Of a DNA stretch of 64,000 nt, positions 18,778-28,155 are shown in pieces. Every line of letters begins with the position of its first letter. Position 1 is the first letter of the stretch. The notes beneath the pieces were generated by a model that was given only the letters and a program-made list of their open reading frames with translations, did no database searches and had not been told where the DNA came from. The DNA comes from Palleronia caenipelagi (GTDB lineage: Bacteria > Pseudomonadota > Alphaproteobacteria > Rhodobacterales > Rhodobacteraceae): contig NZ_VFSV01000002.1 in the NCBI RefSeq assembly GCF_007004065.1, positions 124,001 to 188,000 on the forward strand, read 5' to 3'. The position numbers and the translations under genes are program-made.

Positions 18778-20343
18778 ATGAAATTTCGTACCACACTTGC
18801 GGCTTCGGCCCTTGCGCTGGGCCTTGCGGGTGGCGCCTCGGCGCAGACGCTTGTCTATTGCTCCGAGGGCAGCCCCGAAGGTTTTGACGCCGCGCTTTAT
18901 ACCTCCGGCACGACCTTCGACGCCTCATCGAAGACCGTCTATAACCGCCTCGTCGAGTTCGACACCGGCACCACCAACGTGGTTCCCGGCCTCGCCGAGA
19001 GCTGGGACGTCTCCGAAGACGGCCTGACCGTGACCTTCAAACTGCGCGAAGGCGTCAAGTTCCACTCGAACGACATGTTCACGCCCAGCCGCGATTTTAA
19101 CGCCGATGACGTGATCTACACCTTCGAGCGCCAGCGCGGCGAAGGCTCCTGGGAATATTTCAACGGCATGTCGATGCATGAGCTGATCGGCTCCATCGAA
19201 AAGGTTGACGACCTGACCGTACAGTTCAATCTGACCCGCGCCGAAGCGCCGATCATCGCCAATATGGCGATGGATTTCGCGTCCATCGTGTCGAAGGAAT
19301 ATGCCGACGCCATGGAAGCGGCTGGCACCCCCGAAATGTTGAACCAGAAGCCCGTCGGCACCGGTCCGTTTGTCTTCCAGGATTACCAGACCGACGCCGT
19401 GATCCGGTATACCAAGAACGCCGAGTACTGGGATGAGGGCCTGCCCAAGGTCGACAATCTGGTCTTTGCCATCACGCCCGACGCCTCCGTCCGTCTGCAG
19501 CGTCTGCAGGCCGGTGAGTGTCACGTGATGCCCTACCCGAATCCCGCCGACGTGGACTCCATCAAGTCGAATGACGACCTGAAGATGCTGGAACAGGAAG
19601 GCCTGAACGTGGGCTATCTGGCCTATAACACTCAGGTCGCGCCCTTCGACAATCCGAAGGTTCGCAAGGCCCTGAACATGGCCATTGATAAGCAAGCCAT
19701 CATCGACGTGGTATTCCAGGGTGCGGCGAAAATCGCCAAGAACCCGATCCCACCGACGATTTGGTCCTACGACGAAGACACGGTGGATGACGCGCATGAT
19801 CCCGAGGCCGCCAAGGCGATGCTGGCCGAGGAAGGTGTCGAGGATCTGACGCTGAAGATCTGGGCGATGCCAGTGCAGCGTCCCTACAACCCCAACGCCC
19901 GCCGCATGGCCGAGCTGATGCAGGAGGACTTCTCCGAGATTGGCGTGAACGTGGAAATCGTGTCCTACGAGTGGGGCGAGTATCTGGAGCGCTCCAAGGA
20001 GATGGATCGTGACGGCGCCGTTCTGCTGGGCTGGACCGGTGACAATGGCGATCCGGACAACTTCCTCGCGGTTCTGCTGGGCTGTGACGGCGTCGGCGGC
20101 TCGAACCGCGCCCAGTGGTGCAACGAGGACTTCGACAAGGTCGTGCAGGAAGCCAAGACCAAGTCAAGCCAGGACGAGCGCGCCGCCCTCTACAAAGAGG
20201 CTCAGGCGATCTTCAAGGATCAGGCCCCGTGGGCGACCATCGCGCACTCGATCGTCTTCATGCCGGTCCGCGCCGAGGTCGAAGGCTACAAGATCGACCC
20301 GCTTGGCGGCCACTGGTTCTGGGACGTGTCCCTCGCCCAGTAA
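18778..20343 (+). CDS. dppA: Dipeptide/oligopeptide-binding protein
   Basis: 521 residues from the ATG at 18778, preceded by GGGAGAG; the signal peptide MKFRTTLAASALALGLAGGA ends at ASAQ. SBP_bac_5 (cluster C) family. The mature start TLVYCSEGSPEGFDAALYTSG and the VVPGLAESWDVSEDGLTVTFKLREGVKFH region match DppA-type proteins. Binds peptides (possibly also haem or other cations, as in some DppA proteins) in the periplasm and delivers them to DppBC. First gene of an intact five-gene operon. Confidence 0.93.
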   Translation: MKFRTTLAASALALGLAGGASAQTLVYCSEGSPEGFDAALYTSGTTFDASSKTVYNRLVEFDTGTTNVVPGLAESWDVSEDGLTVTFKLREGVKFHSNDMFTPSRDFNADDVIYTFERQRGEGSWEYFNGMSMHELIGSIEKVDDLTVQFNLTRAEAPIIANMAMDFASIVSKEYADAMEAAGTPEMLNQKPVGTGPFVFQDYQTDAVIRYTKNAEYWDEGLPKVDNLVFAITPDASVRLQRLQAGECHVMPYPNPADVDSIKSNDDLKMLEQEGLNVGYLAYNTQVAPFDNPKVRKALNMAIDKQAIIDVVFQGAAKIAKNPIPPTIWSYDEDTVDDAHDPEAAKAMLAEEGVEDLTLKIWAMPVQRPYNPNARRMAELMQEDFSEIGVNVEIVSYEWGEYLERSKEMDRDGAVLLGWTGDNGDPDNFLAVLLGCDGVGGSNRAQWCNEDFDKVVQEAKTKSSQDERAALYKEAQAIFKDQAPWATIAHSIVFMPVRAEVEGYKIDPLGGHWFWDVSLAQ

Positions 20344-20356
20344 TCCGCGACCATGG

Positions 20357-20381
20357 GATGCCCGGGCCTGACCCGGGCATC
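20357..20381 (+). promoter_or_regulatory. Strong intercistronic hairpin between dppA and dppB
   Basis: A perfect 10-bp inverted repeat (GATGCCCGGG at 20357-20366, CCCGGGCATC at 20372-20381) with a 5-nt loop, 13 bp after the dppA stop. No T tract follows. Such hairpins after binding-protein genes usually protect the upstream mRNA 3' end or partly terminate transcription, so the binding protein is made in excess over the membrane parts. Confidence 0.7.
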
Positions 20382-20459
20382 TCCCCCTGCTGCCGCAACC
20401 GGACCGCCCATCGGCAGGAACCGGACTGCGGCGCCTGAACCCGATAAGGTCCCCCGCCC

Positions 20460-21467
20460 ATGCTGAAATTCGCCCTCTCCCGTCTGGGCACGTTTATTCC
20501 CACCTTCATCGGCGTTGCGCTCATTTCCTTCGCCTTCATCCGCGTTCTGCCCGGCGATCCGATCATCGTCATGGCAGGCGAACGGGGGGTCAGCCCCGAG
20601 CGTTACGAGGAATTGCGCCAGCAGTACGGTTTTGACCAGCCGATCTGGGTGCAGTTCTGGGACTATATGACCGGCATCCTGCAAGGCGACCTCGGGCAGA
20701 GCTTCGTCACCAACCGCCCGGTATGGGACGAGTTTTTCACTCTGTTCCCGGCGACGCTCGAACTTTCGCTCTGCGCCATCATCATCGCCACCGCCATCGG
20801 CATCCCCGCAGGCGTCATCGCGGCGGTGAACCGGGGCAAATTCTTTGACCGCGCGCTCATGTCCACCGCGCTGATCGGCTATTCGATGCCGATCTTCTGG
20901 TGGGCGCTGCTGCTGATCATCGTCTTCTCCGGCAACCTCGGATGGACTCCGGTCTCGGGACGCATCGGATTGCTCTACTTCTTCGACACACCCACCGGCT
21001 TCATGCTGATCGATAGCGCCATGTCCGGTCAGGACGGCGCTTTTGGCAGCGCAGTCCGGCACTTGATCCTACCCTCCATCGTGCTGGCCACGGTGCCGCT
21101 GGCGGTGATCGCGCGCCAGACCCGCTCGGCCATGCTCGAAGTCCTCAGCGAGGATTACATCCGCACCGCCAAGGCCAAGGGCCTCTCCACCGCCCGCGTC
21201 AACGGCGTCCACGCACTCCGCAACGCGCTGATCCCGGTGATCACGGTGATTGGCCTGTCGGTCGGCACCCTGCTGGCGGGCGCGATCCTGACCGAGACGA
21301 TTTTCTCCTGGCCCGGCATTGGCAAGTGGATGGTCGATTCGATCTCCCGCCGTGACTACCCTGTTGTGCAGGGCGGCCTCCTGCTCATCGCCGTGATCGT
21401 GATGATCGTGAACCTGATCGTGGATATTCTCTACGGCCTCATCAATCCCAAGATCCGGAAGCGCTGA
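20460..21467 (+). CDS. dppB: Dipeptide ABC transporter permease DppB
   Basis: 335 residues, about six transmembrane helices. N-terminal MLKFALSRLGTFIPTFIGVA is typical of the DppB/OppB type, and the cytoplasmic EAA loop reads EDYIRTAKAKGLSTARVNGVH, contacting the ATPases. Separated from dppA by 116 bp containing the hairpin, and followed 1 bp later by dppC. Confidence 0.95.
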   Translation: MLKFALSRLGTFIPTFIGVALISFAFIRVLPGDPIIVMAGERGVSPERYEELRQQYGFDQPIWVQFWDYMTGILQGDLGQSFVTNRPVWDEFFTLFPATLELSLCAIIIATAIGIPAGVIAAVNRGKFFDRALMSTALIGYSMPIFWWALLLIIVFSGNLGWTPVSGRIGLLYFFDTPTGFMLIDSAMSGQDGAFGSAVRHLILPSIVLATVPLAVIARQTRSAMLEVLSEDYIRTAKAKGLSTARVNGVHALRNALIPVITVIGLSVGTLLAGAILTETIFSWPGIGKWMVDSISRRDYPVVQGGLLLIAVIVMIVNLIVDILYGLINPKIRKR

Positions 21468-21468
21468 G

Positions 21469-22374
21469 ATGACCGACACAACCTCCGAGCTCGCCAGCAC
21501 CACGACCGCCCGCCCGGGCCGGTTCCGCGAATTCTGGTCCTCCTTTTCGGAAAACCGGGGCGCCGTGATCGGCTTCTACGTCTTCATCGCGTTTCTTCTG
21601 GTCGCGATCTTCGCCCCCCTGCTGGCGCCCTATGACCCGACCCAGCAGTTCCGCGAAGCCACACTGCAACCGCCCGTCTGGCAAGACGGCGGCACATGGC
21701 AATTCATCCTCGGCACCGACGCAGTGGGCCGCGACATGCTCTCGCGCCTGATCCATGGCGCGCGCTATTCCTTTTTTGTCGGCATCGTCGTCGTGGTGCT
21801 GGCCGCAACCGGTGGCATCATCCTCGGCCTCGTCGCGGGGTTTGCGCCGAAATGGCTTGATACGCTGATCATGCGCCTGATGGACATCGTGCTGGCCTTT
21901 CCCTCGCTGCTGCTGGCCCTCGTATTGGTGGCCATCCTCGGGCCGTCGCTGCTGAATGCGATGATTGCCATCGCCATCGTGCTCCAGCCCCATTATGTGC
22001 GCCTGACCCGCGCCAGCGTGATGTCGGAGAGGTCGAAGGACTACGTGATCGCCAGTCGCGTGGCCGGGGCGGGCCGGCTGCGGCAGATGTTCATCACCGT
22101 ACTGCCCAATTGCCTGGCGCCGATCATCGTTCAGGCGGCGCTCTCCTTTTCCTCCGCGATCCTCGACGCCGCCGCGCTCGGCTTTCTCGGGATGGGTGCC
22201 CAGCCGCCGACGCCGGAATGGGGCACCATGCTGGCCGATGCGCGGGAGTTCGTGCTGCGCGCGTGGTGGGTGGTCACCCTTCCCGGCATCGCCATCCTGA
22301 TCACCGTGCTGGCGATCAATCTGATGGGCGACGGCCTGCGCGATGCGCTCGATCCGAAACTGAAGCGGAGCTGA
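21469..22374 (+). CDS. dppC: Dipeptide ABC transporter permease DppC
   Basis: 301 residues with a cytoplasmic N-terminal tail of about 35 residues, then six helices. LGTDAVGRDMLSRLIHGAR is the conserved DppC/OppC segment, and KDYVIASRVAGAGRLRQMF is the EAA coupling loop. Starts 1 bp after the dppB stop and ends 4 bp before dppD, consistent with one mRNA and coupled translation. Confidence 0.95.
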   Translation: MTDTTSELASTTTARPGRFREFWSSFSENRGAVIGFYVFIAFLLVAIFAPLLAPYDPTQQFREATLQPPVWQDGGTWQFILGTDAVGRDMLSRLIHGARYSFFVGIVVVVLAATGGIILGLVAGFAPKWLDTLIMRLMDIVLAFPSLLLALVLVAILGPSLLNAMIAIAIVLQPHYVRLTRASVMSERSKDYVIASRVAGAGRLRQMFITVLPNCLAPIIVQAALSFSSAILDAAALGFLGMGAQPPTPEWGTMLADAREFVLRAWWVVTLPGIAILITVLAINLMGDGLRDALDPKLKRS

Positions 22375-22378
22375 GACC

Positions 22379-23356
22379 ATGAGCCTTTTGACCATCCGCA
22401 ATCTCTCGGTCTCCTTCGCCACGTCCTCGGGCCAGTTCCGCGCCGTGGACGGGGTCGATGTGGACGTGAATCCGGGCGAGATCCTTGCCATCGTCGGCGA
22501 ATCCGGCTCCGGCAAATCCGTCTCAATGCTGGCCACGATGGGCCTGCTTCCGTGGACCGCCACCATCACTGCCGACCAGATGAGCTTTGACGGGCGTGAC
22601 CTGCGCACCATCAGCGCCAAGGAGCGCCGCAAGATCGTCGGCAATGAACTGGCGATGATCTTTCAGGAGCCCATGTCCTCGCTGAACCCGTGTTTCACCG
22701 TGGGCTTCCAGATCCGGGAGGCGCTGCGCAAGCATACCAGCCTCAGCGCCCGCGAGCGGCACGCCCGCTGCGTGGAGCTGTTCGAGATGGTGGGCATCCC
22801 CGACCCGGAAAAGCGGCTGAAAACCTTCCCGCACCAGATGTCGGGCGGCATGAATCAGCGGGTGATGATCGCCATGGCCATCGCATGCAAACCACGCCTG
22901 CTGATCGCCGACGAGCCCACCACGGCGCTTGACGTAACCATTCAGGCGCAGATCCTCGACCTGCTCACCGGGCTCCAGCGCGAGACTGGTATGGGGCTGA
23001 TCCTGATCACCCACGATATGGGGGTGGTTGCCGAAACCGCCGAGCGCGTTTCGGTGCAATATGCAGGCCAGAAAGTCGAGGACCAGACGGTGCAGGGGCT
23101 CTTTGAGACGCCGCATCACCCCTATACCTCGGCGCTGCTCTCCGCCCTGCCCGAGCGCGCGACGGAGAAACACCTGCCCACGATTCCCGGTGTCGTTCCG
23201 GGTCAGCATGACCGCCCGGCGGGCTGTTTGTTCTCGCCGCGCTGCAAATTCGCCGATGACACCTGCCGCCAGACCCCGCCTCCGGTGCAATCCGCCGCCC
23301 TCGGCCACGCGCGCTGTCACTACCCGCTCACCACACCTGAGGAGGTCTCCGCATGA
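22379..23356 (+). CDS. dppD: Dipeptide ABC transporter ATPase DppD
   Basis: 325 residues. Walker A GESGSGKS (~residue 40), signature MSGGMNQRVMIAMA, Walker B LLIADEPTTALD, H-loop ITHDMGVV, and the C-terminal oligopeptide-type extension with the Cys cluster CLFSPRCKFADDTC that binds an Fe-S cluster in some relatives. Heterodimerises with DppF. Overlaps dppF by 4 bp (ATGA). Confidence 0.95.
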   Translation: MSLLTIRNLSVSFATSSGQFRAVDGVDVDVNPGEILAIVGESGSGKSVSMLATMGLLPWTATITADQMSFDGRDLRTISAKERRKIVGNELAMIFQEPMSSLNPCFTVGFQIREALRKHTSLSARERHARCVELFEMVGIPDPEKRLKTFPHQMSGGMNQRVMIAMAIACKPRLLIADEPTTALDVTIQAQILDLLTGLQRETGMGLILITHDMGVVAETAERVSVQYAGQKVEDQTVQGLFETPHHPYTSALLSALPERATEKHLPTIPGVVPGQHDRPAGCLFSPRCKFADDTCRQTPPPVQSAALGHARCHYPLTTPEEVSA

Positions 23357-24306
23357 GCCCCGTTCTCGAAGCCAACGAGCTCGGCCGCGACTATGAGGTC
23401 GGCGGCGGCCTGTTTTCGAAACCCGGGGTCGTGCGCGCCGTCGCGGGGACATCCTTTACCGTCGAGGCGGGTAAGACACTGGCCGTCGTGGGTGAATCCG
23501 GTTGCGGCAAATCCACGCTGGCGCGGATGATCACCATGATCGAGGCACCCAGCGCCGGAAGCTTGCGCATCGACGGCACCGAGGTCACGCCCGAACGCTG
23601 GCCCGAGCTGCGCACCGATGTGCAGATCGTGTTTCAGGATCCCTATGGCTCGCTGAACCTGCGTCAGAAGGTCGGCCAGATCCTCGAAGAACCTCTGAAG
23701 ATCAACCGCAAGGAGCTCTCCCCCGCCGACCGGCAGGCAAAGGCGCGCGAGATGATGCGGCTGGTGGGCCTGCGCGAAGAGCATTACGACCGCTACCCGC
23801 ACATGTTCTCGGGCGGTCAGCGCCAGCGGATCGCGGTGGCCCGCGCCCTGATGCTGGAGCCGAAGCTGCTGGTGCTCGACGAGCCCGTCTCCGCCCTCGA
23901 CCTGTCGATTCAGAGTCAGATCCTGAACCTGCTCAATGACTTGCAGGAACGCCTGAACCTCGCCTACCTGTTCATCAGCCACGACCTGTCGGTGGTTCAT
24001 CACGTGGCCGACGACATTCTGGTGATGTATCTGGGGCGGCCGGTCGAATATGGCAGCCGCGATGCGGTGTTCAACAGCCCGCGCCATCCCTATACGAAGG
24101 CGCTAATCTCCGCGACGCCCACCGCCGACCCGACGAAGCGCCGCCAGCGGATCAAATTGCAGGGCGAGCTGCCCTCGCCTCTTGCCGTCCCTCCCGGCTG
24201 TGCCTTCGCGCCGCGCTGTTGGAAGGCGCAGGACAAATGCCGCGCCGAGCGGCCTCAGATGACAGGCGAGGCGCAACCGGCGGCGTGTTTTTTCCCGGAA
24301 AGCTAA
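23353..24306 (+). CDS. dppF: Dipeptide ABC transporter ATPase DppF
   Basis: 317 residues. Walker A GESGCGKST, signature FSGGQRQRIAVARAL, Walker B LLVLDEPVSALD, H-loop ISHDLSVV, and the C-terminal CAFAPRCWKAQDKC Cys motif. Starts inside the end of dppD (ATGA overlap). Last gene of the dpp operon; the following 98 bp before the next gene holds no clear terminator. Confidence 0.95.
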   Translation: MSPVLEANELGRDYEVGGGLFSKPGVVRAVAGTSFTVEAGKTLAVVGESGCGKSTLARMITMIEAPSAGSLRIDGTEVTPERWPELRTDVQIVFQDPYGSLNLRQKVGQILEEPLKINRKELSPADRQAKAREMMRLVGLREEHYDRYPHMFSGGQRQRIAVARALMLEPKLLVLDEPVSALDLSIQSQILNLLNDLQERLNLAYLFISHDLSVVHHVADDILVMYLGRPVEYGSRDAVFNSPRHPYTKALISATPTADPTKRRQRIKLQGELPSPLAVPPGCAFAPRCWKAQDKCRAERPQMTGEAQPAACFFPES

Positions 24307-24404
24307 GCGACGCAGCGTCAGGTTCTGGACGCGGGGCAAACCCTCCCTAGATCACTCTGGGAAAGGCGGGGCGCTTTGCCCGGCAGACTTACCGGAGAAA
24401 TTCC

Positions 24405-25085
24405 ATGTCGAAGATTCTGATCATCTCTACCGCACATTCTGAAATGGGTGACACCGGCGAGAAAACCGGCCTGTGGCTCGAAGAGCTCGCCGCTCCCTAT
24501 TACGCCCTTAAGGACGGCGGGCACGATGTGACCGTTGCGACGCTGGGTGGCAAAACGATCCCGATCGACCCCAACTCGGACCCCGAGCAGAACGATGCGG
24601 GCGAGGCTGCCGAGCGCTTCGCCAAGGACGCAGATGCCATGGCGATCCTGAACGCCCCCGCAGTGCTCGCGGAGCAGGATTTGGCGACCTATGACGCCGT
24701 GTTCGTCCCCGGCGGCCACGGCGTCGTCTGGGATCTGGCGGACAGCGACGAGGTAGCTGATCTGCTCTCCCGCGCCTGGAAAGCCGACAAGATCATCGCG
24801 TCGGTTTGCCACGGCCCCGGCGCGCTGGTGGGCGTCGAAGTCGATGGCGCGCCGCTTGTCCGCGGCAAGGCCGTTTCCGCATTTACCAACAGCGAAGAAG
24901 AGACCACGGGCCTGACCGGCGTGGTACCGTTCCTTTTGGAAACTCGCCTGCGCGAACTTGGCGCGGATTTGCGCAAGGGTCCCGATTTCAAGCCCCACGC
25001 GGTGCGGGATGGCCGTCTCATAACCGGCCAGAACCCGCAATCCTCGGTTAAGGTCGCGGAACTGCTGATCGACGCGCTGCAATAA
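24405..25085 (+). CDS. DJ-1/PfpI-family (class I glutamine amidotransferase-like) protein
   Basis: 226 residues. The nucleophile elbow SVCHGPGALVG carries the conserved Cys, and FVPGGHGVVWDL the upstream Glu/His environment. The layout fits the Hsp31/YajL-like branch (glyoxalase III, protein deglycase or chaperone activities are reported for relatives), not a true glutamine amidotransferase. The EEETTGLTGVVPFLLETRL C-terminal segment is typical. Monocistronic between the dpp operon and a strong hairpin. Biochemical role unproven. Confidence 0.85.
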   Translation: MSKILIISTAHSEMGDTGEKTGLWLEELAAPYYALKDGGHDVTVATLGGKTIPIDPNSDPEQNDAGEAAERFAKDADAMAILNAPAVLAEQDLATYDAVFVPGGHGVVWDLADSDEVADLLSRAWKADKIIASVCHGPGALVGVEVDGAPLVRGKAVSAFTNSEEETTGLTGVVPFLLETRLRELGADLRKGPDFKPHAVRDGRLITGQNPQSSVKVAELLIDALQ

Positions 25086-25094
25086 CGCGCCGGC

Positions 25095-25120
25095 GGACCC
25101 GGGCCGCGCGTCCCGGGTCC
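25095..25120. terminator. Hairpin between convergent genes
   Basis: A perfect 9-bp inverted repeat, GGACCCGGG (25095-25103) and CCCGGGTCC (25112-25120), in the 37-bp gap between the DJ-1-like gene and the convergent CoA-transferase gene. Likely a shared terminator despite the lack of a T tract. Its CCCGGG arms resemble the dppA-dppB hairpin. Confidence 0.65.
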
Positions 25121-25122
25121 AC

Positions 25123-26310
25123 CTACTCCCCCTCGGGCAAGTCCCGCAGCACCGCGTCAGTGTCCTGCCCAAAGCGTGGTGGCGCATTGCGATAGCTGAC
25201 AGGCGTCGCAGAGAACTTCAGCGGATTGCCCACCACCGGGACCGGCCCGGTCTGCGACTCCATTTCGACCCTCATACCCCTCGCAGCCACCTGATCGGTG
25301 GCGAAAACCTCCGCCATATCGTTCACCGGTCCGACCGTGATCCCACGCACCTCCAGCGCCTCGATCACCTCAGCGACCGTCAGGCACTTTAGCCTCGGTT
25401 CGATTTCTGCCTCCAGCATCGCACGGTTCTCGACCCGCGCCGGATTGGTGGCAAAGCGCGGATCATCGGCCCAGCCCGGTTGCCCCAGCCAGTCCGCAAA
25501 GCGCAGGAACTGCCGATCGTTCCCCACGGCGATAATCGCGTACCCATCGGAGCAGGCATAGACGTTATAGGGCACGATATTCGGATGGGCGTTGCCCTTG
25601 CGCCGGGGGACCTCGCCGCCGATCAGGTAGTTGCTCGCCTGATTGATCATCCACGCGATCTGGCTATCCACCAGCGCCAGCTCAACATGCTGGCCCTGCC
25701 CGGTCCGGTCCCGATGGCGCAGGGCGGCAAGGATACCGGTGGAGGCATAGAGCCCGCAGACCACGTCCGCCACGGCCACGCCAACCTTGGCCGGAGGACC
25801 GTCTGCGTCACCGGTGAGCGACATGATCCCGCCATAGCCCTGCGCCATCAGGTCATAGCCCGGCTTGTCGCGGTTCGGGCCCGTCTGGCCGAACCCTGAG
25901 ATCGAGCAGTAGACCAGTCCCGGATAGGCCGCGCAGAGGGTCTCCGCATCGAGCCCGTATTTCGCCAGTCCGCCGGGTTTGAAATTCTCCACGAGGATAT
26001 CCGCCTGCGCCGCCAGCCGCCGGATCTGCGCGGCCCCCTCTTCGCTGGCGATATCGATGGCGACCGACAGCTTGTTACGGTTCACGCAGACGAAATAAGC
26101 CGACAGATCCGTAGGCACACCGTCGGCATCCATGACGAACGGCGGACCCCATTTGCGCGTGTCGTCGCCACCTGTAGCGGGGTTCTCGACTTTGATCACC
26201 TTTGCCCCCAGATCGCCCAGGAGTTGGGTGCAGGTCGGCCCGGCGAGGATGCGGGTCAGGTCGAGCACCGTGACACCGGCCAGCGGGCCAATGGGTTCTG
26301 TAGGGGTCAT
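25123..26310 (-). CDS. Class III (CaiB/BaiF-type) acyl-CoA transferase
   Basis: 395 residues. GVTVLDLTRILAGPTCTQLLGDLGAKVIKVE is the usual N-terminal CoA-binding start (quoted motif core: LTRILAGPTCTQLLGDLGAK), and GYDLMAQGYGGIMSLTG contains the catalytic Asp that forms the acyl anhydride intermediate. Moves CoA between carboxylic acids; formyl-, succinyl- and carnitine-type specificities all occur and cannot be separated here. Transcribed leftwards downstream of modC with a 63-bp gap, but with no obvious link to molybdate. Confidence 0.88.
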   Translation of the reverse strand: MTPTEPIGPLAGVTVLDLTRILAGPTCTQLLGDLGAKVIKVENPATGGDDTRKWGPPFVMDADGVPTDLSAYFVCVNRNKLSVAIDIASEEGAAQIRRLAAQADILVENFKPGGLAKYGLDAETLCAAYPGLVYCSISGFGQTGPNRDKPGYDLMAQGYGGIMSLTGDADGPPAKVGVAVADVVCGLYASTGILAALRHRDRTGQGQHVELALVDSQIAWMINQASNYLIGGEVPRRKGNAHPNIVPYNVYACSDGYAIIAVGNDRQFLRFADWLGQPGWADDPRFATNPARVENRAMLEAEIEPRLKCLTVAEVIEALEVRGITVGPVNDMAEVFATDQVAARGMRVEMESQTGPVPVVGNPLKFSATPVSYRNAPPRFGQDTDAVLRDLPEGE

Positions 26311-26373
26311 AGGCGATCTCCTGAGACTGTCGTTGCGCCAGAGAATGCCGCCCTGATCCGGGCTTGACCAGTC

Positions 26374-27453
26374 TCAACCACCAGCATCGGGCGCGGCGAT
26401 GGCGACCGTTTTCACGATCGCATAGCAGGTCATGCCGGATGCGAGGCCCATGGCGGCGACAGAGCGGCGGGTGATACGGGACAAGACCCGTCCCGCAGCA
26501 GTTTCGAGCACCACCAGCGCACCCGGCCCTTCGCCGTCGCGGATCGAAATTATCGTACCCGGGATGACGTTCAACGCCGACAGGCCCTCGGGGCGAGCGC
26601 GGGACAGTATCATATCCTGCGCGGGCAGGCGCAGCCGCACCTCGCGCCCAAGACTACCGCTGATCTGCGGGAGGATCAGCGGAATACCACCCGCATCCAG
26701 CTCGGAGAGCCCATCGGAATGATGCGCGACCAGCCTTGCGGTGATCAGAGCGCCCACGTCGCGGATCCCGGTTGGAGTGACGGTCGGATCCCCCAGCACC
26801 TCCGCGGCGTCCCCCTGCCGGATCACCCTCCCAGCCTCCAGCACCACAACCGTCGTCGCCAGACGCGCCACCTCAGTGACGGAATGGCTCACATACAGGA
26901 TAGGCAGCCCGGTCTCATCCCGGAGCCATTCGAAATAGGGCAGAATCTCGGCCTTCCGCGGCTCATCCAGCGCGGCCAGTGGCTCGTCCGCGATCAGCAG
27001 ATCAGGACCGGACAAAAGCGCACGCCCGATGGCCACGCGGGACTTTTCGCCCCCGGACAGCGCGCTCGGGCGACGGGTCAGCAGCGCAGCAAGGCCCAGC
27101 ATCTCCACTACACGGTCCATCTCGATATCGTCGTCCCGACCCGCGAACCACCGCCCGTAGGTCAGGTTCTGGCGAACCGTCAAATGCGGAAACAACCGCG
27201 CGTCCTGAAACACGTAGCCGATCCGCCGTCGATGTGGTGGCAAGCTTATGCCGGCCGCCGTGTCGAACAAAATCCGCCCGCCTAGGACGAGCCGACCCGT
27301 GTCGGGCCGCATCAGTCCCGCCACCGCATTGGCCGCGCTGGTCTTGCCAGAGCCGGACCGCCCGAACAGCACCGTGATCCCCGGTGGTGCATCAAACTCG
27401 ACGTCGAGGGCGAAACTGGGCCACTTCTGCTGGATCTGAACGGCCAACGTCAT
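26374..27453 (-). CDS. modC: Molybdate ABC transporter ATPase
   Basis: 359 residues from the ATG at 27453, which overlaps the modB stop (ATGA); a longer frame to 27492 is rejected. Walker A GRSGSGKT, signature LSGGEKSRVAIGRAL, Walker B LLIADEPLAALD, H-loop YVSHSVTEV. The C-terminal ~70 residues (LSALNVIPGTIISIRDGEG...) form the TOBE/Mop molybdate-binding domain that allows trans-inhibition in ModC. Last gene of modABC. Confidence 0.95.
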   Translation of the reverse strand: MTLAVQIQQKWPSFALDVEFDAPPGITVLFGRSGSGKTSAANAVAGLMRPDTGRLVLGGRILFDTAAGISLPPHRRRIGYVFQDARLFPHLTVRQNLTYGRWFAGRDDDIEMDRVVEMLGLAALLTRRPSALSGGEKSRVAIGRALLSGPDLLIADEPLAALDEPRKAEILPYFEWLRDETGLPILYVSHSVTEVARLATTVVVLEAGRVIRQGDAAEVLGDPTVTPTGIRDVGALITARLVAHHSDGLSELDAGGIPLILPQISGSLGREVRLRLPAQDMILSRARPEGLSALNVIPGTIISIRDGEGPGALVVLETAAGRVLSRITRRSVAAMGLASGMTCYAIVKTVAIAAPDAGG

Positions 27454-28154
27454 CGTCCAGCCACCCAGCGCGCCACGCGAACCGAGAGCCACTCGGACAG
27501 AGCCAGAGCGCCCAGAGCCACGGCGACAGAGATCAGAACCAGCCGCACGACCTCAGGCTCTGCCCCCGGGACTTGCAGAAAGCTGTAGATTGCCGTGGGC
27601 AGAGTCTGTGTCTCCCCCGGGATATTCGCCACGAAGGTGATCGTCGCGCCAAACTCTCCCATGGCCTTGGCAAAGGCCAGAACCGCGCCGGTGAGGATGC
27701 CGGGTAAGATCAGAGGCAGAGTTACGGTTAGAAAGACCCAAAGGCGGTTCGCGCCCAATGTCGAGGCTGCTGCTTCCAGCGCCGGGTCCACAGCGTCGAT
27801 CGAGAGCCGAACCGCGCGGACCATCAGCGGAAACGCCATGATCGCAGCGGCCAACGCCGCGCCGGTCCAGCGGAAAGCGAATACAATGCCGAGCTCCGCC
27901 AACGCGCCTCCGAAAACCCCGCTACGCCCGAAAGTCAGCAGCAGGATGTAGCCCGTCACCACCGGGGGCAGGACCAGCGGCAAGTGCACGAGCCCGTTGA
28001 GGATCTGACGCCCCGGAAAGCGCCAGCGGGCCAGCGCAAAGGCTGTCAGCACGCCGAACGGCAGACTGACCAGCGTGGCCACCACCGAGACTTTCAGCGA
28101 CAGCGCAAGCGCGGCAGAGGCCTCCGCCCCAAGCCAGCCGCTGATCCCGGTCAT
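27450..28154 (-). CDS. modB: Molybdate ABC transporter permease
   Basis: 234 residues from the ATG at 28154, 1 bp after the modA stop; the longer frame to 28187 would overlap modA by 32 bp. Five to six transmembrane helices. The HLPLVLPPVVTGYILLLTFG segment is the hallmark of ModB, and the coupling loop is AASTLGANRLWVFLTVTLPL. Forms the inner-membrane channel with ModC and receives molybdate from ModA. Confidence 0.95.
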   Translation of the reverse strand: MTGISGWLGAEASAALALSLKVSVVATLVSLPFGVLTAFALARWRFPGRQILNGLVHLPLVLPPVVTGYILLLTFGRSGVFGGALAELGIVFAFRWTGAALAAAIMAFPLMVRAVRLSIDAVDPALEAAASTLGANRLWVFLTVTLPLILPGILTGAVLAFAKAMGEFGATITFVANIPGETQTLPTAIYSFLQVPGAEPEVVRLVLISVAVALGALALSEWLSVRVARWVAGR

Positions 28155-28155
28155 C

